Assembly (NCBI GenBank): GCA_018240285.1
Contig: JAFEGA010000016.1
Location: forward strand, 1 to 52,748
Reading direction: 5' to 3'
Length of the DNA: 52,748 bases
Origin: Pseudomonadota bacterium
Lineage (GTDB): Bacteria > Pseudomonadota > Gammaproteobacteria > Burkholderiales > Nitrosomonadaceae
Part shown: positions 23,816 to 33,299 of the stretch, in pieces
Layout of the letters: each line of letters starts with the position of its first letter
How positions within the stretch are numbered: the stretch's first letter is position 1
Program-made: the position numbers and the translations under genes
Notes under the pieces: generated by a model
Told to the model about the DNA's origin: nothing
What the model saw: only the letters and a program-made list of their open reading frames with translations
Database searches by the model: none

Positions 23816-25288
23816 ATGGGGATACTCAGTACATTACTTCTAACACCAGTATTAGGTATACTGATACTCGCATTAATTCCAAGCAAGAACACAAGCCAAA
23901 TCCGTTTCACTGCCAATCTGATTGCAATCTCGGTGTTTCTTCTCAGTCTTTGGCTGATTTTTGGTTATGATCGGTCGGATGGCCAAATACAATTCTATGA
24001 GTATTTTGTTTTTAATCCTAAACTCAATACCGCTCTCGCCCTAGGGGTTGATGGATTGTCACTGCCCATGGTGGTATTGGCGGCCTTGTTAACTGTGATC
24101 GCTCTGCTTGCTTCTTTCAACATTGCGCACAACATCAAAAGCTACTACGTCAGTATCTTGCTGCTGGAATTAGGGATGCTGGGTGTATTTCTGTCACAAG
24201 ACTGGTCATTATTCTATATTTTCTGGGAATTGACCTTGGCGCCGTTATTTTTGCTCATTGACCGGTGGGGAGGCATACGCCGTCACGTAGCCAGTTTGAA
24301 TTTCGTGCTCTACACGATGGGCGGTTCGATTTTCATGCTCATCAGCTTGATTGCTATTAGTCAATATATGCCAGAGCATGGCGGCACTTTAATGTCTGCG
24401 ATGACCGTCGCTGCACAGAGCATGCCGAGAGACGAGCAAATCTGGGTTCTCATCGGTTTTCTCATCGGCTTCGGTGTCAAGATGCCGATTTTTCCACTGC
24501 ATGGCTGGTTGCCATTAGCGCATGTGCAGGCGCCAAGTCCGGTCAGTATATTGCTATCCGGCATTCTTCTCAAAATGGGCGCCTACGGCATGATTCGCGT
24601 GATTGTCATGCTACCGGAAGCCACGCAAATGCTACAAACGCTATTAATTGCACTGGCTTTGATCGGAATGATCTATGGCGGTGTTCTGGCTTGGCGGCAA
24701 ACCGACATGAAAGCCATGGTCGCTTACTCATCGGTCAGCCATATGGGCATTATCCTTCTGGATATTGCCACGATGAATAAAACCGGCTTGATCGGCGCGG
24801 TCCTGCAAATGACAGCGCACGGTTTGGTTGCCGGTGCGATGTTCTTGCTGGTCGGTTTGTTGTATGAACGTACACATACCCGGAATATTCTGGATTACAG
24901 CTCCCTGGTCAGAGTCATGCCGCGTTTTGCCTTCTTTATGACCATTACTTTGTTTGCCGCCATGGGGTTACCCGGCACTGTCGGATTTATCGCAGAACTG
25001 CATGCGATCGTCGGCGGCTTCCAGCAATGGGGCAATCTCATGATTCTGCTGGGTGTGAGCATTATGATCGGAACAGCCTATGCCATGCGGACTATCGGCA
25101 TGCTGTTTACCGGTCCGGTGAAACCCCAGATGCGTAACATCGAAGATTTGAAGATATACGAACTCATCGCGGCCGGATTTCTGGTTGTATTAATCGTGCT
25201 GTTTGGTTTATGGCCGGCACCGTTGATTGATCTCTCAATAGCGACCATGAATCAAATGAACGGCACCATCATGCAAAGTATTCAATAG
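23816..25288 (+). CDS. NuoM/MrpD-like proton-translocating subunit, first of the DIC operon
   Basis: This encodes a 490-residue membrane protein with about 14 hydrophobic spans, a homologue of the proton-pumping antiporter subunits of complex I. The glutamate span (FYIFWELTLAPLFLL) and both conserved lysine regions (GFGVKMPIFPLHGWLP, SGILLKMGAYGMIR) are intact, so it could conduct protons. It precedes dabA by ten bases. There are no other complex I subunits nearby (no NuoB, C, D or the Fe-S proteins), so it is not part of a respiratory NADH dehydrogenase. In this setting it probably helps to power or gate DIC uptake. Confidence 0.85.
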   Translation: MGILSTLLLTPVLGILILALIPSKNTSQIRFTANLIAISVFLLSLWLIFGYDRSDGQIQFYEYFVFNPKLNTALALGVDGLSLPMVVLAALLTVIALLASFNIAHNIKSYYVSILLLELGMLGVFLSQDWSLFYIFWELTLAPLFLLIDRWGGIRRHVASLNFVLYTMGGSIFMLISLIAISQYMPEHGGTLMSAMTVAAQSMPRDEQIWVLIGFLIGFGVKMPIFPLHGWLPLAHVQAPSPVSILLSGILLKMGAYGMIRVIVMLPEATQMLQTLLIALALIGMIYGGVLAWRQTDMKAMVAYSSVSHMGIILLDIATMNKTGLIGAVLQMTAHGLVAGAMFLLVGLLYERTHTRNILDYSSLVRVMPRFAFFMTITLFAAMGLPGTVGFIAELHAIVGGFQQWGNLMILLGVSIMIGTAYAMRTIGMLFTGPVKPQMRNIEDLKIYELIAAGFLVVLIVLFGLWPAPLIDLSIATMNQMNGTIMQSIQ

Positions 25289-25298
25289 GATAACTGAA

Positions 25299-28200
25299 AT
25301 GACTTCTGAATCTCACGATTTGCGTCACCACATTCTTGAAACCATTGATCACTTGGATCATATCCTTCCAGGACAACGCCCGCTGCATAAGTTTGTTCAC
25401 CACAACACCATTCATGGCTTTCAGCACTTGCCGTTCGAAGAAGGTTTAGCGGCTTACGAGGAATTGACCGGTGTTTACGGTTATTTGCCGGACTCAAGGA
25501 ACCGGGAGTTATATCGGCAAGGCAGAATTACCGATGCGGATCTTTCCGCTGCATTCGAGCATGCCAAACACTTGCAATCCGGGCAGACTGTATTTCAGGC
25601 AAACGATCTGACCATCAAGCGCCTTGATATCTATCAAATTGCACTGCTACATGAATTGCCGCCTTTGTCGATCAGCCAATTGAACTGGCAGATCGAGGAA
25701 TTGAATGTCCTGCATACCATCCAGCCGGATGTTTCAAAAGAAGCCCGTGCACGGATGCTCGCTTGCATTGCCGACCAAAGCGTTGTCGTTAAACAACTCT
25801 GGGAAAGTATTCTCAATAAACTAAACATTGAGTTGACCGATTTGCATCCGGAAAACATGCTGGATCTCTCTGAAGAACAAGCGAAAGAATGGTTGGAAAA
25901 AATCAAAAAGAGCCTGGCCAATGACGAAGGTGTTCCAGTACATCAAAAAATGAGAATAGATGCCGAAACCGAGCTGAACGCCCTGCTGGCGCAAATCGGC
26001 AGCAAAATTACACTACGCGGTTTTGTTCTGGCTTTAAGCGGTATCGATATTCTTTATTCCATCAGGCCGCAAATTATACGAATCTGCGCATCGGTGCTGG
26101 ATGAAGGCGTTGCGGCATGGCAATTGCCCGGCCGCAGCAAACTGGGGCTCTATGCGGCTTGGCGCTCGACAGCGCATTTCGACGTGAATCCTTTTCTGCA
26201 CGATTTACCTGACTGGCAAAACATTGTTGACGAAACACCGGAAGATCCGGTCGATTGCATTATTCTGCAATTAACCAACATGGAGATTCCACAAGACAAA
26301 TGGGAAGGTTATATCCAGCAACTGGCGCTTGAGTTGCCGGGCTGGTCGGGAATGATCAATTGGCGCCAGCATAATCCCGACTACCATACAGAAAATGACG
26401 CAACGTTGCATATGGCCGATTATTTGGCTATCCGCCTGACACTGGACAGATTGTGGCTCAATCAGGCTTGTAAAGATACCTGGAAAATAGAAGCCAAGCT
26501 GGGAACGATCGAATATTATTTTCGCAGAAACTTGTCCGAGTTTATGGTCCGGAAGCAACTCTATGGCGGAGATTTACCGGAATATCTGGCCACTATCGCC
26601 AAAGACCTGATTATGCGCACAGGCTCTGAACGTGAAAGACGGGAGGAATGGCAATCTTTGGCGGATCTGACATGGACATGGCAATTCAGTCCCTTAGTAA
26701 AAAAAGATTTCGAGCATGCTGCTTTTAATAGCGGCTGGCGGCTTTTCCGCTTATGCCAGCATCTGGGACTGACCGCTGCGGATATTCAAGGCATGCAAAA
26801 AAGCGATTTGTTACAGCTGCTCAATGTACTCGACGAATTTACCGCACCGGAACGAAGCAAAATTTGGCTATACGCTTACGAATATCACTATCGCGAAGAT
26901 TTCTTTCAAGTTTTGCGCGCCAATATCAACCGGGGACGCTGGGCCAAACGCGCACAGCGGCCGCAAGCGCAGATCGTTACCTGCATGGATGACCGCGAAG
27001 AAAGCCTGCGCCGTCAACTGGAAGAAATCAATCCTGCCATCGAGACAATCGGCGCGGCAGGATTCTTTGGTGTACCCATGAATTATAAAGGGATTGACGA
27101 CATTGAAACTAAGATGCAATGCCCTGTGGTTGTGCGGCCGGCCAATGATGTCAATGAAGTGCCGCGAAAAGGCGCGGAACCGGTATTGCAAGAACATTTC
27201 AAAGGGTATCGCTTCTATAAAAAGCTGGCTTATTTGATGAATCAGTCGCTGCGGCGCAGCCTTATTTTCTCGCATGCGGTCATTGATGCGTTAGCGCCGG
27301 TCGTATTCGCCGGTTTATTGGGCAGGGTATTTTTGCCTAAGTATTTTGTAGCGCTGAATACTTCAATACGGCAAAACATTGAAAAGAAAGTCCCTACCGA
27401 ACTAATGTTCAAGGCGCCCGCTTCGGATACTCCCGCAACCCCGGATCAGCCGCGGCTGGGTTTTACCGATACCGAACAAGCCGACCGGTTGGCGGTCTTC
27501 ATGCGCACAACCGGTTTATCGTACGGCTTCGCCCCGATTGTTTGCCTGGCGGGGCACGGCTCGACCAATCTCAATAATCCACATGAATTTGGTTACAACT
27601 GCGGCGCCTGCAGCGGCAAGCGCGGCGGACCGAATGCCCGGCTTTTTGCTGCCATGGCGAATCGCCCCGAAGTCAGAAAATTACTCGCGGAACGGGGTGT
27701 TCACGTTCCCGATGACACTTGGTTTGTCGGCGCTGAACACGACACTTGCAGCGATGAATACTATTGGTATGATCTCGAGGATATTCCGCAAAGCGCACTG
27801 CCCGCTTTCGAAGCATTCAGAAATGATTTGATCAAAGCCAGTAAAGCCTCGGCACACGAGCGCTGCCGGCGATTCGTCTCGGCTAATAATCCGCGCACGC
27901 TTGAAGCCGGAAAAGAACATGTAACTCTGCGTGCAAACGATTTTTCTCAAGCATTTCCGGAATTCAACCATGCCACGATTGCCGCCGCCATCGTTGGACG
28001 GCGCTCCGTTTCGCAAGGAACGTTTCTGGACCGGCGCGTTTTTCTCATTTCCTACGACCCGACACAGGACGCCGATGGCAAGCTGCTGGAAAACCTGTTG
28101 CTGGCCGTCGGTCCGGTAGGCGCCGGTATCAATCTCGAATACTACTTTTCCACGGTGAACAACGATCATTTTGGTTCCGGTTCGAAAGTCACGCATAACA

Positions 28201-28571
28201 TTACCGGCATGTTCGGCGTGCTCGAAGGAGCCAGCAGCGATCTGCGAACCGGTTTAACCAAGCAGATGATCGAAATTCATGAACCGCTTCGATTGCAGGT
28301 TCTGGTTGAAGCAAAAACCGAAATCCTGGGGCAGATCTATGAACGTCAAGCCAGTGTCCGGGAACTTGTGGGCGGCGGCTGGATTTTGCTGAGTGCAATC
28401 GATCCCGATACGGCTGAAATCTCGGTGTTTGAACGCGGTGTTGGATTCGTCCCTTGGCAAGCGGAAAAGAAACAGGTGCCTGAATATGAATCGTCGATTT
28501 CCTATTATCAGAACATCAATGTGCCTTTACCGCCTGTTCTAATCAAGCAACCTCATGTGACAGGAGCTTAA
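25299..28571 (+). CDS. dabA: DabA-type DIC accumulation subunit (DUF2309)
   Basis: DabA, with the membrane protein DabB, converts CO2 to bicarbonate vectorially at the inner membrane in autotrophs. The protein is 1090 residues, at the long end of the family, with no membrane spans. The zinc site is complete. C562 and D564 lie in VTCMDDREES with R566 nearby; H753 lies in LAGHGSTNLN; C768 lies in YNCGACSGKRGG. The Cys-x-Asp pair and the 15-residue His-to-Cys spacing match the known DabA site (C351, D353, H524, C539 in Halothiobacillus). The gene is ten bases after a NuoM-like gene and one base before dabB, so the operon is tight. Confidence 0.95.
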   Translation: MTSESHDLRHHILETIDHLDHILPGQRPLHKFVHHNTIHGFQHLPFEEGLAAYEELTGVYGYLPDSRNRELYRQGRITDADLSAAFEHAKHLQSGQTVFQANDLTIKRLDIYQIALLHELPPLSISQLNWQIEELNVLHTIQPDVSKEARARMLACIADQSVVVKQLWESILNKLNIELTDLHPENMLDLSEEQAKEWLEKIKKSLANDEGVPVHQKMRIDAETELNALLAQIGSKITLRGFVLALSGIDILYSIRPQIIRICASVLDEGVAAWQLPGRSKLGLYAAWRSTAHFDVNPFLHDLPDWQNIVDETPEDPVDCIILQLTNMEIPQDKWEGYIQQLALELPGWSGMINWRQHNPDYHTENDATLHMADYLAIRLTLDRLWLNQACKDTWKIEAKLGTIEYYFRRNLSEFMVRKQLYGGDLPEYLATIAKDLIMRTGSERERREEWQSLADLTWTWQFSPLVKKDFEHAAFNSGWRLFRLCQHLGLTAADIQGMQKSDLLQLLNVLDEFTAPERSKIWLYAYEYHYREDFFQVLRANINRGRWAKRAQRPQAQIVTCMDDREESLRRQLEEINPAIETIGAAGFFGVPMNYKGIDDIETKMQCPVVVRPANDVNEVPRKGAEPVLQEHFKGYRFYKKLAYLMNQSLRRSLIFSHAVIDALAPVVFAGLLGRVFLPKYFVALNTSIRQNIEKKVPTELMFKAPASDTPATPDQPRLGFTDTEQADRLAVFMRTTGLSYGFAPIVCLAGHGSTNLNNPHEFGYNCGACSGKRGGPNARLFAAMANRPEVRKLLAERGVHVPDDTWFVGAEHDTCSDEYYWYDLEDIPQSALPAFEAFRNDLIKASKASAHERCRRFVSANNPRTLEAGKEHVTLRANDFSQAFPEFNHATIAAAIVGRRSVSQGTFLDRRVFLISYDPTQDADGKLLENLLLAVGPVGAGINLEYYFSTVNNDHFGSGSKVTHNITGMFGVLEGASSDLRTGLTKQMIEIHEPLRLQVLVEAKTEILGQIYERQASVRELVGGGWILLSAIDPDTAEISVFERGVGFVPWQAEKKQVPEYESSISYYQNINVPLPPVLIKQPHVTGA

Positions 28572-28572
28572 T

Positions 28573-30141
28573 ATGGATTATTTGGTTTTTTTGATACCGT
28601 TATTGCCATTTCTCGCTGCTGCATTCATCGGTTTCGGTGTCTTGTTCAATCGCATCAGCGGTAAGCAAGACGAGCTCATCACTGCAAAAGCGGCGAAAAG
28701 CGCCATTACCTTGTCGTGCTTGATCGCGATCGGTTTACTCGGCGCCGATTTATCCGGAATCAACCCGAACCATGTCACGCTGGGAAAATGGTTGAACAGC
28801 GGGAATCTTGCCGTTGAATTCAATTTCATCACTTCGGGTTTCAGCATCATTGCAGCCGCGCTATTCTCGATTATTCTGCTCATCATCGCACGCTTTTCAA
28901 CGAATTATATTCACGCGGAACCCGGCTTCCACCGATTTTTCTTTGTTTTGTGTTTATTCTCTTCGGGCATGCTGTTGCTGATACTCTCTGGTAACGCAAT
29001 CGGCACATTTATCGGCTGGGAAATTGCAGGATTGTGCTCCTATTTATTGATATCTTTTGCTTATGACCGGCCGACTGCGACCATTAATGCCACCCGGGTT
29101 TTCGTTACTAACCGGATTGGAGATGCCGGTTTTATTTTAGGCATAGCGCTCTCTTTTTACTATGCGGGAACCACCAATTGGATCACGCTGAATGAAATCG
29201 CCACAAATCTATCCACCCCAACCGCCACGGTAATCAGTTTATGTTTTGTTGTCGCGGCTGTCGCCAAATCGGCACAACTGCCATTTACGCCATGGCTGGC
29301 AAGAGCAATGGAAGGACCCACGCCATCAAGTGCTGTGTTCTATGGCGCCGTGATGATCCATGCCGGTATCTTTCTGGTCATTTTATTACGGCCGATTATT
29401 GAGTGTGCGCCGCTTACGATGTCTGTATTAGTCGTCATTGGCTTTTTCACAGCGGTTTACAGCTATATAGTCGGATTGACGCAAACGGATACTAAAAGCT
29501 CGCTCTGCTTTGCCATATCGGGTCAGCTTGGTTTGATGTTTTTGGAATGTGGTCTAGGTTTCTGGGAATTGGCGAGCTGGCACCTGTGCGCGCACGCCAT
29601 TGTACGGAATTATCAAGTACTAACCGCCCCTTCCCTATTACGCTACGTCTATGGTAATCCGATGAAACCGGTCACATCCATAATCGCCAACAAGCGCTGG
29701 CTGTATATCGCATCACTTCAAAGATTCTGGCTTGATCCTATTGCAGATAGGACGCTGGTAAGACCTATCTATGGTCTTGGGCATGATCTGGATCGATTTG
29801 ACAAAAACATTATCGATCGTGCGATGGGTGCGCCCGTTTCTTCAAACTATACGATTTCATCGCTGACGCAATTGGAGAAAAACATGGATAAAGATGTCCG
29901 TGATGGTATACACATTGAATTTGTCCGAGGCAGTGGCATAGTCGGTAAATTCTTTGAATGGATAGCCAATATCATGAGCTGGTTTGAAGACCGCCTGGTT
30001 CTGCGTGGTATCGGTATGGATACCGTCGATATTGGCAGAAGACTTGGACAGATTGCGAATACTTTTGAACATCTTATTCTCAAGCCGCGCTATTTGGTCT
30101 TATTCGTATTCATTGTCTTAATGATTGCTGCTTCAATTTGA
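28573..30141 (+). CDS. dabB: DabB-type NuoL-like membrane subunit
   Basis: This encodes a 522-residue inner-membrane protein of the NuoL/MrpA family and the expected partner of DabA. The NuoL-type signature is clear: FIGWEIAGLCSYLLI (glutamate), NRIGDAGFILG, and AKSAQLPFTPWLARAMEGPT with K232. It lacks the long lateral helix of true NuoL. The C-terminal ~120 residues are amphipathic and charged (DRFDKNIIDRAMG, DRLVLRGIGMDTVD) before one last hydrophobic segment, which may dock DabA. It begins one base after the dabA stop, and the next gene's ribosome binding site overlaps its stop. Confidence 0.92.
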   Translation: MDYLVFLIPLLPFLAAAFIGFGVLFNRISGKQDELITAKAAKSAITLSCLIAIGLLGADLSGINPNHVTLGKWLNSGNLAVEFNFITSGFSIIAAALFSIILLIIARFSTNYIHAEPGFHRFFFVLCLFSSGMLLLILSGNAIGTFIGWEIAGLCSYLLISFAYDRPTATINATRVFVTNRIGDAGFILGIALSFYYAGTTNWITLNEIATNLSTPTATVISLCFVVAAVAKSAQLPFTPWLARAMEGPTPSSAVFYGAVMIHAGIFLVILLRPIIECAPLTMSVLVVIGFFTAVYSYIVGLTQTDTKSSLCFAISGQLGLMFLECGLGFWELASWHLCAHAIVRNYQVLTAPSLLRYVYGNPMKPVTSIIANKRWLYIASLQRFWLDPIADRTLVRPIYGLGHDLDRFDKNIIDRAMGAPVSSNYTISSLTQLEKNMDKDVRDGIHIEFVRGSGIVGKFFEWIANIMSWFEDRLVLRGIGMDTVDIGRRLGQIANTFEHLILKPRYLVLFVFIVLMIAASI

Positions 30142-30148
30142 GGTTTCG

Positions 30149-31744
30149 ATGGATATTACACATATTACTTATTGGTCGGAAACAGTTTCATTTCCAATTT
30201 TATCGATACTGACGCTCATACCCGTGGTGGCGATGTTAGCGGTAATCTTGACATCCTCGCCCGTAGCCGCCTTGCGCCTCGGTTTTGCCGGAACGGTATC
30301 GACATTCTTGCTGAGCGTATATTTGTTATCCGCTTTTAATGCAGATCTCTCGGGCATACAGCTCTATGAGCGTTATCAGGGCCTGGGTGTAACTTATACT
30401 GTCGGGGTCGATGGCACTAATATCTTATTCATACTGCTGACAACCACACTCGCGTTGCTGACGCTGATTTATACCCTCACGGCGCGGCATGTATCGGACC
30501 GCACCCATATCGCTTCTTTACTTGGATACGAAGCGATCCTGATCGGCGCATTTTCGGCATTGAATGCCATGCAATTCTGGTTATGGTGCTTTCTCGAGAT
30601 GATTCCGATTGTCTTAATGACATTGCGATCCGGATCGAGTCAGAACCGGCGTTGGGTCGTTGCTTTAGTGTTACAACACTTTAGCAGCGGATTATTGATG
30701 GCATTAGCCGGTTTCTTGATGCTCGCCTTCGGCATTATGCTGACGACTGGCGTGTTATCGTTCGATTGGCTCGTGCTGAAAGAAAGTAACGTCAGCAATG
30801 AATATTCGACTTTGATTTTTTTCTTACTGCTATTCGGTTTTGCCATCCGTATGCCCTTATTTCCGTTTCACGCCTGGTTGCCGGTAGTCGCCGAACATGG
30901 AACCATCGCGAGTGTCGGAATTTTTCTGGTTAGTCTGAAACTCGGTGTTTATGCAATCATCCGTTTTTTGATCCCCTTGCTTCCCGAAGTGGCTGAGGAA
31001 TGGTCATGGTTTGTAACGATGCTGGGTTTGATCGGAATTTTCTATGGCGCATTGCTGGCATTCATGCAAATCAATTTCCGCAGGTTAATCGCCTTTGCCA
31101 TTATCAGTCAAACCGGTTTAATTACCGTTGGATTGTTCGATTTCAGCACACACGGCATGGAAGGCGGCATCGTCTTAGCAATATCGTTCGGTATGGCGAC
31201 AGCCGGCATATTGCTAAGCCTCGGAATGATATACAAGCGCACGCACACCGCATTCATTCCACGCTTGGGCGGTATGTTTGATACCAACGCAGCGATTGCG
31301 GTGCTGTTTGTGATCTGCGCCCTGAGCACAATGGGTATGCCGGGAACACCGGGCTTTGACGGTATTCATCTGTTAATTGACGGTACCATTCAAGGCCAGG
31401 GATGGCTCATCGCCATTGCAATTTTATTCGGTAACGTTTTGACGGTCGGATTGCTGTTACGCGCTTTTCAGCAAATATTCATTGCATCACCAAAGCGCTT
31501 TCAGGGGCCTTTTGTGAATATGCATCAAGCCAGTTCCCCGCCATCCCCCAGAAATGAATGGATTATTGCCATCGCCATTTGCGGCTTGCTCCTTGCAACT
31601 GGAATCAATACTTCGCCATGGTTGAATATCATTGATCAAAATATTCACTCTAGTTCCACCGGCAACAACTCTCATAACAATACAGATGCGCTTCGCACCG
31701 ATAAGCTGTTGGCAACGCACTCTATGATTAAAAAGGACAATTAG
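30149..31744 (+). CDS. NuoM-like subunit with Lys-to-Arg change
   Basis: This encodes a ~531-residue membrane protein with about 14 spans, a further antiporter-like subunit. The glutamate span (WLWCFLEMIPIVLM) and one Lys region (VSLKLGVYAIIRF) are kept. In the other conserved span the usual Lys is R234 (GFAIRMPLFPFHAWLP), whereas the other two NuoM-like proteins here have Lys. The C-terminus is hydrophilic and His/Asn-rich (NSHNNTDALRTDKLL). I take the ATG at 30149 because GAGG lies five bases upstream; the ATG at 30125 has no site and would overlap dabB. Role: structural or altered proton channel in the DIC complex. Confidence 0.85.
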   Translation: MDITHITYWSETVSFPILSILTLIPVVAMLAVILTSSPVAALRLGFAGTVSTFLLSVYLLSAFNADLSGIQLYERYQGLGVTYTVGVDGTNILFILLTTTLALLTLIYTLTARHVSDRTHIASLLGYEAILIGAFSALNAMQFWLWCFLEMIPIVLMTLRSGSSQNRRWVVALVLQHFSSGLLMALAGFLMLAFGIMLTTGVLSFDWLVLKESNVSNEYSTLIFFLLLFGFAIRMPLFPFHAWLPVVAEHGTIASVGIFLVSLKLGVYAIIRFLIPLLPEVAEEWSWFVTMLGLIGIFYGALLAFMQINFRRLIAFAIISQTGLITVGLFDFSTHGMEGGIVLAISFGMATAGILLSLGMIYKRTHTAFIPRLGGMFDTNAAIAVLFVICALSTMGMPGTPGFDGIHLLIDGTIQGQGWLIAIAILFGNVLTVGLLLRAFQQIFIASPKRFQGPFVNMHQASSPPSPRNEWIIAIAICGLLLATGINTSPWLNIIDQNIHSSSTGNNSHNNTDALRTDKLLATHSMIKKDN

Positions 31745-31745
31745 A

Positions 31746-33251
31746 ATGATTGAAGCTGACTTTCCGCTGCTGAGCCTGACAATTATTGTTCCGCTTTTAG
31801 GAGCCGTATTGGCCGGATCAATACGAAACACTGACCTATCAAAACAAGTTGCTCTTTTTGTCGCCGTCCTATCGCTCCTTCTGACCATTTGCGCCCTCAT
31901 TTTATTTGATGCCGGTAAGAACGAATTTCAGCTTGTTGAACGCCGCGCGTGGATTCCGATTTTGAATATTGAATATCTGATTGGCATTGATGGCATTTCA
32001 GTTTTATTTCTCCCGATGACAGCATTGCTGACCATCATCACGATGCTGGCATCATGGAACACGGTTTCCCATTCCGCGCGCTTTCATTTTTCTTTGTTAC
32101 TGGCGCTCGAAGGCGTCAGTATCGGCATATTCTGCGCTTTGGATACGGTGTTATTTTTCCTGTTCTGGGAACTTACGTTACCGCCCTTCTTCTTCTTGAT
32201 CGGCTTATGGGGGATAGGTTCGCAACGGCGCAGCGCGGCAATGAAATATACCTTGTTCATGTTATCCGGCGGCGTCACCTTGCTGCTGGCGATCATTGTA
32301 TTGGCGACAAACCATGCCATACAATCCGGCGGGCAAATCCCTGCAGACTTGTCCTTCAGCTTACCTGTCCTACTTGAGACCGCATTACCGCACGATCTGC
32401 AGAAACTCGTCTTTCTCTTGTTGTTATTCGGTTTCGCCGTGAAATCGCCGCTTGTCCCGTTGCATACTTGGTTACCGACAGTCGCGGCCGAGGGCCCGAC
32501 ACACGTTGTCGCAATTCTTGTGGGTTTGAAATTGGGTATTTATGGCATTTTACGGTTCGCAATGCCATTGGCGCCCCTTGCTACCATGGAATATAGCTGG
32601 ATTTTGAGCGTCATTGGCGCATTTACGCTCATCTACGGCGCTTTGATCGCGCTGCAACAAACCAACTTGCGGCGCCTGCTTGCGTATGCCAGCGTCAGTC
32701 ACGTCGGATTGGTTATGGTCGGTGTTGCATCGCTTAACATACAAGGATTCCAAGGCGCAATTTTTCAGCTGTTGAACTTTACACTGGTTGCCAGTTCCCT
32801 GATGCTGATTGCCGGTTTTATACAACACCGGCTTGGCAGCACCGAAGCCATTCACTTGGGCGGGCTTGCCAAAGTAATGCCGAAACTAACAGCTTTCTAT
32901 TTTCTATTTGCCTTAGCCAGTATCGGAGTACCCGGCACCAGCGGTTTCCCGGCGGAATTACTGATGATCCTTGGCGCAATCAGCGCACATTCCGTTTTAG
33001 GTGTCGCCGCGTTATCGGGTGCGATATTGAGCGCTGCCTATATGCTTTCCTATACTCGCAGGACTTTCTTGGGGCCGATCATTCATGATGATGTGAAACA
33101 AGTGATTGATCTGCAATCGCGCGAAATGATTTTACTACTCATTCCGGCGCTGCTAATATTAGCTCTAGGTTTTTATCCAGATTACATTCTCAAAATAAAT
33201 CAAGTTGCTTCGGAAGAATGGCTTTCTCGATTAACCTTAACAACCCACTAG
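31746..33251 (+). CDS. NuoM-like subunit, third of the DIC operon
   Basis: This encodes a 501-residue membrane protein with about 14 spans. The glutamate span (LFFLFWELTLPPFFFLI) and both lysine spans (GFAVKSPLVPLHTWLP, VGLKLGIYGILRF) match canonical NuoM. It starts one base after the preceding gene's stop. Together with the genes at 23816 and 30149 it makes three NuoM-like subunits beside one NuoL-like DabB. Simple DAB operons have only the NuoL-like one, so this is an enlarged membrane module. Confidence 0.87.
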   Translation: MIEADFPLLSLTIIVPLLGAVLAGSIRNTDLSKQVALFVAVLSLLLTICALILFDAGKNEFQLVERRAWIPILNIEYLIGIDGISVLFLPMTALLTIITMLASWNTVSHSARFHFSLLLALEGVSIGIFCALDTVLFFLFWELTLPPFFFLIGLWGIGSQRRSAAMKYTLFMLSGGVTLLLAIIVLATNHAIQSGGQIPADLSFSLPVLLETALPHDLQKLVFLLLLFGFAVKSPLVPLHTWLPTVAAEGPTHVVAILVGLKLGIYGILRFAMPLAPLATMEYSWILSVIGAFTLIYGALIALQQTNLRRLLAYASVSHVGLVMVGVASLNIQGFQGAIFQLLNFTLVASSLMLIAGFIQHRLGSTEAIHLGGLAKVMPKLTAFYFLFALASIGVPGTSGFPAELLMILGAISAHSVLGVAALSGAILSAAYMLSYTRRTFLGPIIHDDVKQVIDLQSREMILLLIPALLILALGFYPDYILKINQVASEEWLSRLTLTTH

Positions 33252-33299
33252 TTCTAAGTTCATAATCAATAAAATATGCTAAATTTTTTTAGGAGAATG

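Noticed and set aside
23816..33251. Reading the NuoL/M-like genes as part of respiratory complex I, hydrogenase-4 or an Mrp antiporter
   Set aside because: No other Nuo, Hyf or Mrp subunits are present, and dabA lies inside the gene run, which points to a DIC pump.
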